Shown here piece by piece: positions 1 through 7,684 of a DNA stretch of 64,000 nucleotides. The notes under the pieces are model-generated. The model had not been told where the DNA came from, ran no database searches, and saw only the letters and a list, made by a program, of their open reading frames with translations. Positions within the stretch are counted from its first letter, which is position 1, and the number at the start of each line of letters is the position of its first letter. Source of the DNA: Anoxybacteroides tepidamans (lineage in GTDB: Bacteria; Bacillota; Bacilli; Bacillales; Anoxybacillaceae); the NCBI RefSeq assembly GCF_014201465.1, contig NZ_JACHEP010000011.1, positions 1 to 64,000 of the forward strand, in the 5' to 3' direction. The position numbers and the translations under genes are program-made.

Positions 1-1
1 G

Positions 2-91
2 ATTTTAAAAGGGCGCGGCAAAGAAGTGCATCCGATTCTCTATATACTGTTCTTTATTTTCCTTGCATACTTTGTATTCTTAAGAGAATAG
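2..91 (+). CDS. C-terminal end of a purine-type NCS2/AzgA permease (partial)
   Basis: Only the last 29 codons lie in the window, read in frame 2 from the left edge to the TAG at 89-91. They encode a GKGKEVHP-like stretch (seen as GRGKEVHPILY) followed by one hydrophobic segment and a charged tail. This resembles the C-terminus of hypoxanthine/guanine permeases of the PbuG/PbuO type. Position just upstream of purine catabolic genes on the same strand agrees with a purine transporter. The fragment is short, so the family call is an inference. Confidence 0.5.
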   Translation: MLKGRGKEVHPILYILFFIFLAYFVFLRE

Positions 92-95
92 AACG

Positions 96-134
96 AAAAA
101 AGGGTGCTCGCGGAAAAAGGGCATCCCGTTTTTA
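96..134 (+). terminator. Probable terminator of the upstream permease gene
   Basis: A 6-bp stem GGGTGC/GCATCC (102-107 with 121-126, one G-T pair) has A residues on its left and a short T run at 129-133. It lies just after the permease stop codon. Confidence 0.5.
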
Positions 135-144
135 TAAATTGTTT

Positions 145-205
145 CAGGTGTGTTGATTAACCATTAAAAACCAGTTGACATCGCTCTATTCCTAGATTTT
201 CTGTC
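145..205 (+). repeat. 61-bp inverted repeat, left copy
   Basis: This stretch matches the reverse complement of 6263-6323 with about six mismatches over 61 bases. The right copy is the tail of a large structured element; here only the tail and a damaged outer-stem arm (TTTTCTGTC against TTTTCTGCC) remain. The repeats bracket the five puc genes and uraH. It contains TTGACA at 175-180, but no convincing -10 element follows at normal spacing. Confidence 0.85.
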
Positions 206-254
206 CTAATTTAGTGAAAATAAGGCAATGACCTTATTTGGAAGGGGGATTTTT

Positions 255-1280
255 GTGGAATATATACATGACATTTTAGAGGTTATAACCATACCTTCCG
301 CATCAGACGTATTAGCTACGATTATTCATGTAGAAGGTTCTGCTTATCAAAAAGAAGGCACGTCTATGCTTATTCGGGAGGATGGCCGGCAAATCGGGGT
401 TTTGAGCGGCGGTTGTCTCGAAAATGATTTAGTAGAGCGGGCAAAATTGTTAAGGGAAGGACAGTCACAATGTATTAAATATGATATGAAGAGCGAAGAT
501 GACTTATCATGGGGACAAGGCGCAGGTTGCAATGGGGTTGTCCATGTGCTTTTAGAGTGTATAGATGACCGTTTTCGAAAGCATCTCCGTACTTTAAAAG
601 ATTTTCTAGATCGCGGTATATCAGTTGTAATTATAAAAAAATTCACAGCCAAATTCTCAGTATCTGACTACTTATTTTATGTAGATGATACGAATATGTT
701 TGGAGAATGGAATGTTTCTATACCAAAGAATATACCAGATTTAAAGAATCATAAAAGTGGATTAGTTTATGTCGAAGAACTATCTTCTTTTTGTTATTTT
801 CATTGTTTCCAACCAAAACCGCGGCTTATTATTTTCGGCGCTGGACGTGATGCGGCTTGCCTTGCTAGTTTTGCAGCAAAAACTGGTTTTTCTGTTACTG
901 TATGCGATTGGAGAGCGGCGTTATGCAATAAAGAAAATTTTCCTGACGCAGACCAGCTTATTGTTGGTTCCCTTCGAGAAACCGTAATGAAATTACAGTT
1001 TACTTCCCGAGATTTTGTAGTGATCTTAACCCATCAATTTCAACGAGATCAAGAACTGCTGCAATTGTTAATAGAAAAAGATTTACGGTACATTGGGGTT
1101 ATGGGCTCTAAACAACGAACTTCCCGATTGCTTAATTTTACAGAATTGCCGCCTCAAATTAGCACACCGGTCGGGTTGTCAATTGGCGCTGAAGGTCCTG
1201 AAGAAATTGCGATTAGTATTCTCGCTGAATTAATTCACCTAAAAAAGAAACCGTTAAAAGGCAGGGTGCCATTGTTATGA
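255..1280 (+). CDS. pucA: XdhC/CoxI-family xanthine dehydrogenase maturation protein
   Basis: Resembles PucA of B. subtilis, the XdhC-type factor that helps load and sulfurate the molybdenum cofactor before insertion into xanthine dehydrogenase. The N-terminal XdhC domain shows GTSMLI and LSGGCLE. The C-terminal Rossmann-like domain carries IFGAGRDAACLA and ends with the GVMGSKQRTSRL and SIGAEGPEEIAISI motifs typical of the family. I start at GTG 255, six bases after GGAAGGGGG at 240-248; an ATG at 228 in the same frame has no ribosome site. It overlaps pucB by four bases and heads a five-gene operon in the same order as B. subtilis pucABCDE. Confidence 0.9.
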   Translation: MEYIHDILEVITIPSASDVLATIIHVEGSAYQKEGTSMLIREDGRQIGVLSGGCLENDLVERAKLLREGQSQCIKYDMKSEDDLSWGQGAGCNGVVHVLLECIDDRFRKHLRTLKDFLDRGISVVIIKKFTAKFSVSDYLFYVDDTNMFGEWNVSIPKNIPDLKNHKSGLVYVEELSSFCYFHCFQPKPRLIIFGAGRDAACLASFAAKTGFSVTVCDWRAALCNKENFPDADQLIVGSLRETVMKLQFTSRDFVVILTHQFQRDQELLQLLIEKDLRYIGVMGSKQRTSRLLNFTELPPQISTPVGLSIGAEGPEEIAISILAELIHLKKKPLKGRVPLL

Positions 1281-1960
1281 AATTCGTTAAAATTACCGGA
1301 ATTTTTTTAGCAGCGGGAAAAAGCGAGAGAATGGGAGAAAATAAACTTTCGCTTCCTCTTAAGGATAAGGCAATCGGAAGCGTGTCTCTATATACAGCCG
1401 TTACATCTGAGCTTGATCATGTTTTCGTTATAACAAGAGAAGATGACCCTCTAGATTGGATTGACTATGGATTGCGAACGGAAAAATTAAGAAATCGTTG
1501 GACGGTTGTTCCTTGTCGCGAAGCAGGAAAGGGGCAATCGTTTTCTTTAAAAGCGGGTTTATGTAAGGCGGAAGAGGAGAAAGCAGATGGGGTTGTAGTT
1601 CTTCTTGCTGATCAACCATTTATTACGACAGACATGATTAACGAACTAATCTTTCAATATGAACAACATTTAAACACCGATGAACAATTAGATTTTGTTG
1701 CATCTATGTTTCAAGGGGTGTTGAGGCCTCCCGTTTTGCTATCTAAAAGGCTTTTTCAATCATTAAAGACATTAAAAGGAGATGTGGGTGCGCAACAAAT
1801 GATACGTCAAAATTCGAATCTAAACGGCATCTCCATTACCTATAAAGATCGGAAAGCGTTTTTTGATATTGATACAAAAGAAGACTATCAATTGGCAAGA
1901 GAAGGAGGGGTTAAAAATGAGAGTATTGGCGGCAAAAGTTTGGACCCCAACGGATATTGA
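1277..1960 (+). CDS. pucB: Molybdenum cofactor cytidylyltransferase-like protein (MobA-like NTP transferase)
   Basis: Encodes a 227-residue nucleotidyltransferase. The N-terminus has the signature LAAGKSERMGENKLSLPL, and VVLLADQPFI supplies the metal-binding Asp region. Family members attach CMP to molybdopterin to give the cofactor form used by xanthine dehydrogenases, so the role follows from the family and from the neighbours. It overlaps pucA by four bases (ATGA). Its 3' end overlaps the FAD-subunit gene by 44 bases, which suggests translational coupling. Confidence 0.88.
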   Translation: MKFVKITGIFLAAGKSERMGENKLSLPLKDKAIGSVSLYTAVTSELDHVFVITREDDPLDWIDYGLRTEKLRNRWTVVPCREAGKGQSFSLKAGLCKAEEEKADGVVVLLADQPFITTDMINELIFQYEQHLNTDEQLDFVASMFQGVLRPPVLLSKRLFQSLKTLKGDVGAQQMIRQNSNLNGISITYKDRKAFFDIDTKEDYQLAREGGVKNESIGGKSLDPNGY

Positions 1961-2777
1961 AGAGGCGTGGTCATTACGAAAAAAGTTTCATTTGGAATCG
2001 TGCTTTGTTGCTGGTGGAACGTTGCTGCAAACTCAATGGGAAAAGGGGGTATCTTATCCACCTCAATTGATAAGTCTTGAAAAAGTCGAAGAACTTGAGA
2101 GAATGAACTACAAAACAGAAGGAGCAAAACGTTTTCTGCAGATTGGTTCGATGACAAAATTGGCTACTTGCCGCAATCATCCTGTTATTAAAGAAAAGTG
2201 GTCTTTATTATCAACAGCAATTCAGCAAATTGCTGCACCAGCCATTCGTAACTTAGGAACGATTGGTGGAAATGTAGTTTATGGATTTGGTGATGCTATT
2301 CCCGCTCTCTTAGCGCTGGATGCGGAAGTATCATACTTTGATGGCAAAACAATAAAAATCGAAAAACTAGATCATTGGTTGAACACAAGACAAAATAATG
2401 AGGTTCTCCTTACTGGCGTCATTCTGCCGGAATATCGTCACTCTTCATTTGTTACTCAATTTTATAAAAAGGTAGGCCGAAGAGAGGCTTTTTCGGGATC
2501 GGTTGTAACCGTTTCAGGGGTGATAGGCCAAAATGATGCGGGGATCATTGATTTTGTTCGTTTGGCAGTAGGTGGGGGAGATAATCGCCCGCAACGGTTA
2601 AAAGAAACTGAGCAATTGCTCATAGGTCAAATGATAAAGCCTTTGTTGTTAAAAAATGTATATGACACGATTCTTAATGAATTTCATCCCATTTCTGATG
2701 TTTTTTATTCTGGTGACTATCGGCGCTGGACGGCAGCCAATATCGTTATTTCCGAATTAAGTAGATTGGAGGGGTGA
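1917..2777 (+). CDS. pucC: Xanthine dehydrogenase FAD-binding subunit
   Basis: A 286-residue protein of the CO/xanthine dehydrogenase medium-subunit family (PucC type). The FAD pyrophosphate-binding loops appear as FVAGGTLLQ near residue 30 and as IRNLGTIGGNV near residue 113. It passes electrons from the iron-sulfur subunit to the acceptor. I chose ATG 1917, which follows GAAGGAGGGG at good spacing and gives MRVLAAK; upstream in-frame codons lack a ribosome site. The stop overlaps the start region of the large subunit. Confidence 0.9.
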   Translation: MRVLAAKVWTPTDIEEAWSLRKKFHLESCFVAGGTLLQTQWEKGVSYPPQLISLEKVEELERMNYKTEGAKRFLQIGSMTKLATCRNHPVIKEKWSLLSTAIQQIAAPAIRNLGTIGGNVVYGFGDAIPALLALDAEVSYFDGKTIKIEKLDHWLNTRQNNEVLLTGVILPEYRHSSFVTQFYKKVGRREAFSGSVVTVSGVIGQNDAGIIDFVRLAVGGGDNRPQRLKETEQLLIGQMIKPLLLKNVYDTILNEFHPISDVFYSGDYRRWTAANIVISELSRLEG

Positions 2778-2779
2778 AC

Positions 2780-5068
2780 GTGAACATGAATTTTAGCTAT
2801 TCTAGTAATCTACAGAGTTCCTTCATCCGACCAGATGGGGTAGATAAAGTAACGGGTAATTTAAAGTTTTTAACAGATCTTTCTTTTCCTAATATGCTAT
2901 ATGGAAAAATTTTGCGTAGTGCGTATCCTCATGCAAAAATTATTTCTATCTCTACCAAAAAAGCGGAAGAACTGCCGGGAGTGAAAGCGGTTATTACTAG
3001 TAAAGATGTGCCGGGGCTTAATCGTTTTGGATTAATTTTTCCAGATCAACCGGTTTTGTGTGATGAACGGGTGCGGTATGTAGGAGATGCGGTTGCCGCT
3101 GTGGCAGCAGAAACGGAAGAAATAGCGGAAAAAGCGCTGCAACTTATTGAAGTAGAATATGAGCCTTTGCCTGTTATCGATGATCCAGAAAAGGCTCTTC
3201 TTCCTTCAGCACCTCGATTACATCCTGACGGAAATATTCTGCATCAAGCTTCTTATCAAAAAGGAGATGTGGAAGAAGCTTTCCGAACATGTGATTGTAT
3301 TGTGGAAGAAACGTATGAGTTACCTCGTCAAATGCATGCGTATATGGAAACAGAAGGAGGGGTCATTGTTCCAGAAAAGGACGGAAGAATTACTGTATAT
3401 GTTGGAACGCAGCATGGATATAAAGATCGCTTTCAATTAGCCCGAATTTTAGCTATTCCTGAAAGTAAAATTAGAGTGGTTTCTAGTCCGATGGGCGGGT
3501 CTTTCGGCGGAAAAGATGAGTTGAATATTCAACCGTACGGTGCATTATTGGCAATCAAAACTGGATGTCCGGTGAAAATTCACCAAAGCAGACGCGAATC
3601 TGTTAGATCTGGACTAAAAAGGCACCCAATGAAGATTACGATGAAGACCGGTGCTAATCGCAGTGGCAAAATTGTTGCTCATCAAGTGCGGATTATTGCT
3701 GATACGGGTGCTTATGCTACGTTAGGTCCAGCCGTATTGGATTTTGCTGTCGAGCATGCAACAGGACCGTATATTATACCAAATGTGTATGTTGAAGGGT
3801 TAAGTGTTTATACAAACAACGGTGTTGCTGGAGAGTTCCGAGGATTTGGAGGAAATCAAGTAACCTTTGCGTTGGAAGGGCAAATGGATCGTTTGGCAGT
3901 CGAGCTCGGAATGTGTCCAATGGAGTTGCGAAAACGAAATCTTCGCAAAGCTGATGATTTAGGTCCGGTAGGGCAAGAAATTGCCCCTACTGATGGGGCG
4001 GCACAAGTTTTAAAAGCGATTAGTCAATCTCCTCTTTTAAGTGAAAGAGAGCAAAGTACCAATCCGTGGACAAAAACAGGTGTAGGCGTTGCCATTGCGA
4101 TGCACGGAGGAGGACTTGGATTTGGACGTTTAGATCCAGCAGGGGGACGTCTATCGTTAAATAAGGATGGAAAAATTGAAATTGCTTTCGGATTTGAAGA
4201 ATTTGGCCAAGGGCTGCTTTCCGTCATTGAACGGCTCGTAATAAAAGAAATAGGTTGCTCAGCAAATGATGTAAAAATCACAATTGGCGATACGGATCAT
4301 GTTCCTCGTTCCGGTTCTTCTACCGCTTCACGGGGAACGAGCATGGTATGGCATGCGCTGCAACGAATGAAAATTCCTTTTACACAACGACTATTAGAGA
4401 AAGCTTCACAATATACTGGGGTGCCGGTCGATCGATTGTATTTAGGACCAATCGGCATTTGGTGCCGGCATAAATCGGATTCAGAGCTCCTTATCACTTA
4501 TAAACAAATGGCCGATGAAACGAAGGATGATCCTATCCAAATCGAGACGGAGTTTCATTTCCCAACAACCCCTCATTCCATTCCTGGAGGGCATTATCTA
4601 TATTCTTTTGCTGCTTGTGCGGCGAAAGTCGAAGTAGATGTATTAACAGGAATAGTACGAGTGAAACATTTAGAACAGGCGGTTGCCGCAGGTCCTGTCA
4701 TTTATCCAACAGGCTACTTAGGACAAATTGAAGGCGGTTCAGTGATGGCATTAGGATATACGTTGCTAGAAGAAGCGGTAATGGAAAAGGGAAAGTATGT
4801 GACAGAAAATTTCGATTCTTATCTTATTCCTACTATAAACGATATTCCGCTTTCTATGGATATAACAGCTATAGAGGAATTGTGGGAGGGAGATTCGTAC
4901 GGTCCAAGAGGTGTAGGTGAAATTGGAACGGTGGCTGTTGCTCCGGCGATTGCTAAAGCTGTTTATGATGCGATTGGCTTGTGGGTTACTAAGCTGCCCC
5001 TGTCTCGTGAAGAAATTGTGAAAGCAGTGAACAGAAGGGAGTTGAGAAAATGGCTGACAACAAAATAG
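2780..5068 (+). CDS. pucD: Xanthine dehydrogenase molybdopterin-binding (large) subunit
   Basis: About 762 residues, the catalytic molybdenum subunit, matching PucD. Visible family motifs are GGSFGGKDEL, GEFRGFGGNQ (substrate-pocket Arg), GFEEFGQG (cofactor contact) and, near the C-terminus, RGVGEIGTVAVAPA with the catalytic Glu in GVGE. The reaction expected is hydroxylation of hypoxanthine and xanthine to urate. GGAGGGG at 2768-2774 places the start at GTG 2780 or ATG 2786; GTG 2774 would lie inside the ribosome site. The 3' end overlaps pucE by 19 bases. Confidence 0.92.
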   Translation: MNMNFSYSSNLQSSFIRPDGVDKVTGNLKFLTDLSFPNMLYGKILRSAYPHAKIISISTKKAEELPGVKAVITSKDVPGLNRFGLIFPDQPVLCDERVRYVGDAVAAVAAETEEIAEKALQLIEVEYEPLPVIDDPEKALLPSAPRLHPDGNILHQASYQKGDVEEAFRTCDCIVEETYELPRQMHAYMETEGGVIVPEKDGRITVYVGTQHGYKDRFQLARILAIPESKIRVVSSPMGGSFGGKDELNIQPYGALLAIKTGCPVKIHQSRRESVRSGLKRHPMKITMKTGANRSGKIVAHQVRIIADTGAYATLGPAVLDFAVEHATGPYIIPNVYVEGLSVYTNNGVAGEFRGFGGNQVTFALEGQMDRLAVELGMCPMELRKRNLRKADDLGPVGQEIAPTDGAAQVLKAISQSPLLSEREQSTNPWTKTGVGVAIAMHGGGLGFGRLDPAGGRLSLNKDGKIEIAFGFEEFGQGLLSVIERLVIKEIGCSANDVKITIGDTDHVPRSGSSTASRGTSMVWHALQRMKIPFTQRLLEKASQYTGVPVDRLYLGPIGIWCRHKSDSELLITYKQMADETKDDPIQIETEFHFPTTPHSIPGGHYLYSFAACAAKVEVDVLTGIVRVKHLEQAVAAGPVIYPTGYLGQIEGGSVMALGYTLLEEAVMEKGKYVTENFDSYLIPTINDIPLSMDITAIEELWEGDSYGPRGVGEIGTVAVAPAIAKAVYDAIGLWVTKLPLSREEIVKAVNRRELRKWLTTK

Positions 5069-5544
5069 CAGAAAAATCCAGTTCCTCGTTGATCAAAATA
5101 TCTCTTATTGTTAATGAACAACCACGAGAATTAGTTGTCGATGCAACTATGCGTCTTGTTGATATTTTAAGGGAAGAATTACAATTAACAGGTACAAAAA
5201 TTTCTTGTGGAATTGGCCGTTGCGGTGTCTGTTCAGTTATGATGGATGGAAAATTAGTCAATTCTTGTTTAGTGAGAGCCTACCAAGCAAATGGAAAAGA
5301 AATTATAACAATTGAAGGATTAGGAGAGAATGGCCTTCATCCGATTCAAAAGGTTTTTTTGGAGGAAGGAGCCTTTCAATGTGGATACTGTACACCAGGA
5401 ATGATCATGGCTGTAAAAGCTATGTTTGATCAATATACACATCCGACTGAGGAGCAAATTCTCGAAGGATTATCAGGGAATCTTTGCAGATGTACCGGCT
5501 ACGGTGGAATCATCAGGGCTGTTCAGAAACTAAGTCAATCATAA
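5050..5544 (+). CDS. pucE: Xanthine dehydrogenase [2Fe-2S] subunit
   Basis: A 164-residue iron-sulfur subunit with the usual two clusters. The N-terminal plant-ferredoxin-type ligands are in SCGIGRCGVCSV plus the Cys of VNSCLV. The C-terminal cluster has QCGYCTPGM and NLCRCTGY. It carries electrons from the molybdenum centre to FAD. GAAGGGAG precedes the ATG. It is the last gene of the puc operon and is followed by a strong hairpin terminator. Confidence 0.93.
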   Translation: MADNKIAEKSSSSLIKISLIVNEQPRELVVDATMRLVDILREELQLTGTKISCGIGRCGVCSVMMDGKLVNSCLVRAYQANGKEIITIEGLGENGLHPIQKVFLEEGAFQCGYCTPGMIMAVKAMFDQYTHPTEEQILEGLSGNLCRCTGYGGIIRAVQKLSQS

Positions 5545-5552
5545 TACAGGTT

Positions 5553-5582
5553 TTCCCGCCAAAACGTGCGGGATTTTTTATT
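5553..5582 (+). terminator. Terminator of the puc operon
   Basis: A CCCGC/GCGGG stem (5555-5559 with 5568-5572) is followed by ATTTTTTA, just after the pucE stop codon. Confidence 0.8.
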
Positions 5583-5610
5583 TTTATGGTGATTGATGAG
5601 AACGTAATAA

Positions 5611-5643
5611 AGGGCTGATTCAATGTTTACTTGAATCAGCCCT
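5611..5643 (-). terminator. Hairpin terminator between uraH and pucE
   Basis: An inverted repeat GGGCTGATTCAA/TTGAATCAGCCC with an 8-base loop lies just past the uraH stop codon. On the minus strand it is followed by TTATTA, a modest T tract. Confidence 0.65.
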
Positions 5644-5649
5644 CATAAT

Positions 5650-6012
5650 TTAGCTTCCTCGATATACTTGATATCCCCAAGGGGAGATGAGCAACGGAAT
5701 ATGGTAATGGGAATTCGGTTGGGAAATTCCAAAGCGAACAACCACTTTATCTAAAAACATAGGTACCTCTAGTTTCAATCCTTTTTCTCGAAAATAATCA
5801 CCGATGTAAAATAAAAGTTCGTATTCTCCCGGAATCATTTCATCTTGCTTTAATAAAGGTTGGTCAACGCGGCCATTTTGGTTAGTGGTCGTTGTTTGTA
5901 ACAGTCTTTTTTTCGTTTCCAGCCCATGTTCTAGGAAAAACAATGAGACTTTTACATTTTTAGCAGGTGTTCCATGTGTTAAATCTAAAATATGTGTCGT
6001 AATGCCGTTCAT
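5650..6012 (-). CDS. uraH: 5-hydroxyisourate hydrolase
   Basis: A 120-residue transthyretin-like enzyme that hydrolyses 5-hydroxyisourate, the first product of urate oxidation. The N-terminal HILDLTHGTPA motif and the C-terminal YRGS tetrapeptide are both family signatures. AAAGGAG precedes the ATG. B. subtilis encodes this enzyme (PucM) beside uricase/OHCU decarboxylase (PucL), but neither uricase nor OHCU decarboxylase is present here. The gene runs toward the puc operon and shares the repeat-bounded block with it. Confidence 0.92.
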   Translation of the reverse strand: MNGITTHILDLTHGTPAKNVKVSLFFLEHGLETKKRLLQTTTTNQNGRVDQPLLKQDEMIPGEYELLFYIGDYFREKGLKLEVPMFLDKVVVRFGISQPNSHYHIPLLISPWGYQVYRGS

Positions 6013-6133
6013 CTAAGTGCTCCTTTATGATTGAATTTCAGCAGAACACATAGGGGTGTTTTTATGCTGCAAGTCACGAGTGTTTATTATCCATTATTTT
6101 AATAAAAAACATAGAATCATATGGCTGAACACA

Positions 6134-6274
6134 AGCTTTTCTGCCACATCCCTCGAACAAGAACGCCGGCGGGCAAATGTCATTTGCCTGCAAAGCGTTC
6201 ATTGTTCGAGGAGGGCATGCGTACAGCATGCCCAGTCGGCAAACGGTTCGTTTGCCGACAACGGCAGAAAAGCT
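6134..6274 (+). repeat. Three-armed structured repeat element, copy A
   Basis: A 12-bp perfect outer stem (AGCTTTTCTGCC at 6134-6145 with GGCAGAAAAGCT at 6263-6274) encloses three arms. The long arm pairs CCTCGAACAA (6151-6160) with TTGTTCGAGG (6202-6211), then ACGC with GCGT, then GGCAAATG with CATTTGCC. The second arm pairs GGGCATGC (6213-6220) with GCATGCCC (6226-6233). The third pairs GTCGGCAAACG (6235-6245) with CGTTTGCCGAC (6249-6259). Read on the minus strand, the arm order is the same as in the copies at 29037 and 56391 although the sequences differ. No protein product is proposed. Confidence 0.85.
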
Positions 6275-6323
6275 AGGAATAGAGCGATGTCAACCGGTTT
6301 TAATTGGTTAATCAACACGCCTG
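6263..6323 (-). repeat. 61-bp inverted repeat, right copy
   Basis: This is the 3' outer-stem arm and tail of structured element A. Its reverse complement recurs at 145-205 with about six mismatches, so the two copies face each other across the puc-uraH block. Confidence 0.85.
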
Positions 6324-6349
6324 ATCCTTTATGTTAGGAGGGAAGATCA

Positions 6350-7669
6350 GTGAAAAAAGAAGCATCGATGAGGAACGAAAAGCGGACGGAGCGCATATTA
6401 GGCTATTCGCTTGTGGCGCCGGCGATGTTGCTCATTTTAGCAGTAGCGATTTGGCCGGTTATCCAATCGTTTTATTATAGCTTGTTTGACTACCGGTTAA
6501 ACGATCCAACTAAATCGTCGATTCACTTAAATTATAGCCTTGATTTAGAAGGGTATTTGCAAAACTATCCATTTTTAAAAAGTTCGTTAAAGCGGGAAAT
6601 GGCGACTGCTGATGAAAACGCCAAAGAAAAGTTGTCCGACGTCGAACAAAAACTGCAAAAAATGGATAAAACGATTCGTGCGAACGAAGAAGTAGCGAAT
6701 CGGTACGACCAAGTCGATGAAGCATTAAATAACTTTGAATCCCCAAGTGATGATATCAAAATTGTGGAACTCGATAAACAAGCGGCCAATCAATTTACCG
6801 ATGCGGTACATGATGTCGTCAAAACACTTGAACAGATGAGGGACGCAGGAGAATTGAAACAGCCAGACAAAGTCGTCGGGCTTGCTCAAGGGTTAAAAGA
6901 TGTGATCATTGAACCAAACTTTGTCGGATTGAAACACTACAAAGACAGCCTGAGCGATATGCGTCTATGGAAAGCATTATGGAATACAACTGTCTTTACG
7001 GTCATTTCGGTTGCCGCTGAGCTTGTATTAGGATTAGCAATTGCGCTTTTAATTAATAAAGCGTTTTTCGGCCGCGGGCTCGTGCGGGCGACGATTTTGA
7101 TTCCGTGGGCGATTCCGACGGCGGTATCCGCGTTAATGTGGAAGTTTTTATATGACGGTCAAAACGGGATTGTTGCGAAATATTTTGAAGATATCGGTCT
7201 TGTCAATCGAATGGGAGATTTGTTGACGACAGATATTGGTGCGATGTTTGCCGTTATTTTCGCTGACGTATGGAAAACGACTCCTTATATGGCATTATTG
7301 TTGCTTGCGGGCTTACAAACGATTCCAAGCTCTTTATATGAAGCGGCTTCAATTGACGGGGCAACAAAATGGCAGCAATTCACGAAAATTACGTTGCCGT
7401 TATTAAAATCAAGCATTTTAGTAGCGCTATTATTCCGCACGCTCGATGCGTTCCGTGTCTTCGACTTAATTTTCGTATTAACGGGCGGTGGTCCGGCAAA
7501 CTCGACGGAAACGATTTCGATTTTGGCGTATAAAGTCATGTTCTCGCAAACGAATTTTGGAAGCGGTTCAGCTTTAGCGGTTATCGTCTTTATTTGCGTC
7601 GCCATTATTTCGATTATTTATATTAAATTGTTAGGTGCGGACTTACTCTCTGATAGTGCGAAAAGATAA
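6350..7669 (+). CDS. malF: Maltodextrin ABC transporter permease (MalF/MdxF type)
   Basis: A 439-residue inner-membrane permease. One N-terminal membrane segment is followed by a long hydrophilic, partly coiled-coil insert (about residues 45-185) and then the usual block of membrane segments. The coupling loop reads YEAASIDGATKWQQF, the EAA motif that contacts the ATPase, and FRVFDLIFVLTGGGPANST is typical of MalF. Start is GTG 6350, seven bases after AGGAGGG. The solute-binding protein gene normally found just upstream (malE/mdxE) is absent; the structured repeat sits there instead. It is followed after 15 bases by malG. Confidence 0.88.
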   Translation: MKKEASMRNEKRTERILGYSLVAPAMLLILAVAIWPVIQSFYYSLFDYRLNDPTKSSIHLNYSLDLEGYLQNYPFLKSSLKREMATADENAKEKLSDVEQKLQKMDKTIRANEEVANRYDQVDEALNNFESPSDDIKIVELDKQAANQFTDAVHDVVKTLEQMRDAGELKQPDKVVGLAQGLKDVIIEPNFVGLKHYKDSLSDMRLWKALWNTTVFTVISVAAELVLGLAIALLINKAFFGRGLVRATILIPWAIPTAVSALMWKFLYDGQNGIVAKYFEDIGLVNRMGDLLTTDIGAMFAVIFADVWKTTPYMALLLLAGLQTIPSSLYEAASIDGATKWQQFTKITLPLLKSSILVALLFRTLDAFRVFDLIFVLTGGGPANSTETISILAYKVMFSQTNFGSGSALAVIVFICVAIISIIYIKLLGADLLSDSAKR

Positions 7670-7684
7670 AGAAGGGGTGAGATT

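Larger units (their letters stand above)
6013..6349. other. Intergenic region holding a large structured repeat
   Basis: No credible gene is present. The open frame read through 6056-6337 crosses stem-loop DNA, lacks a ribosome site and matches no family I recognise. Most of the region is the three-armed element at 6134-6274 plus its 3' tail. AGGAGGG at 6336-6342 is the ribosome site of malF. Confidence 0.7.

Noticed and set aside
175-180. TTGACA as -35 of a pucA promoter
   Set aside because: No acceptable -10 at 16-19 bases; the hexamer belongs to the 61-bp repeat and occurs also in the right copy, where it points away from malF.
6056-6337. 93-codon open frame across element A
   Set aside because: Crosses the inverted arms, has no ribosome site and resembles no protein family.
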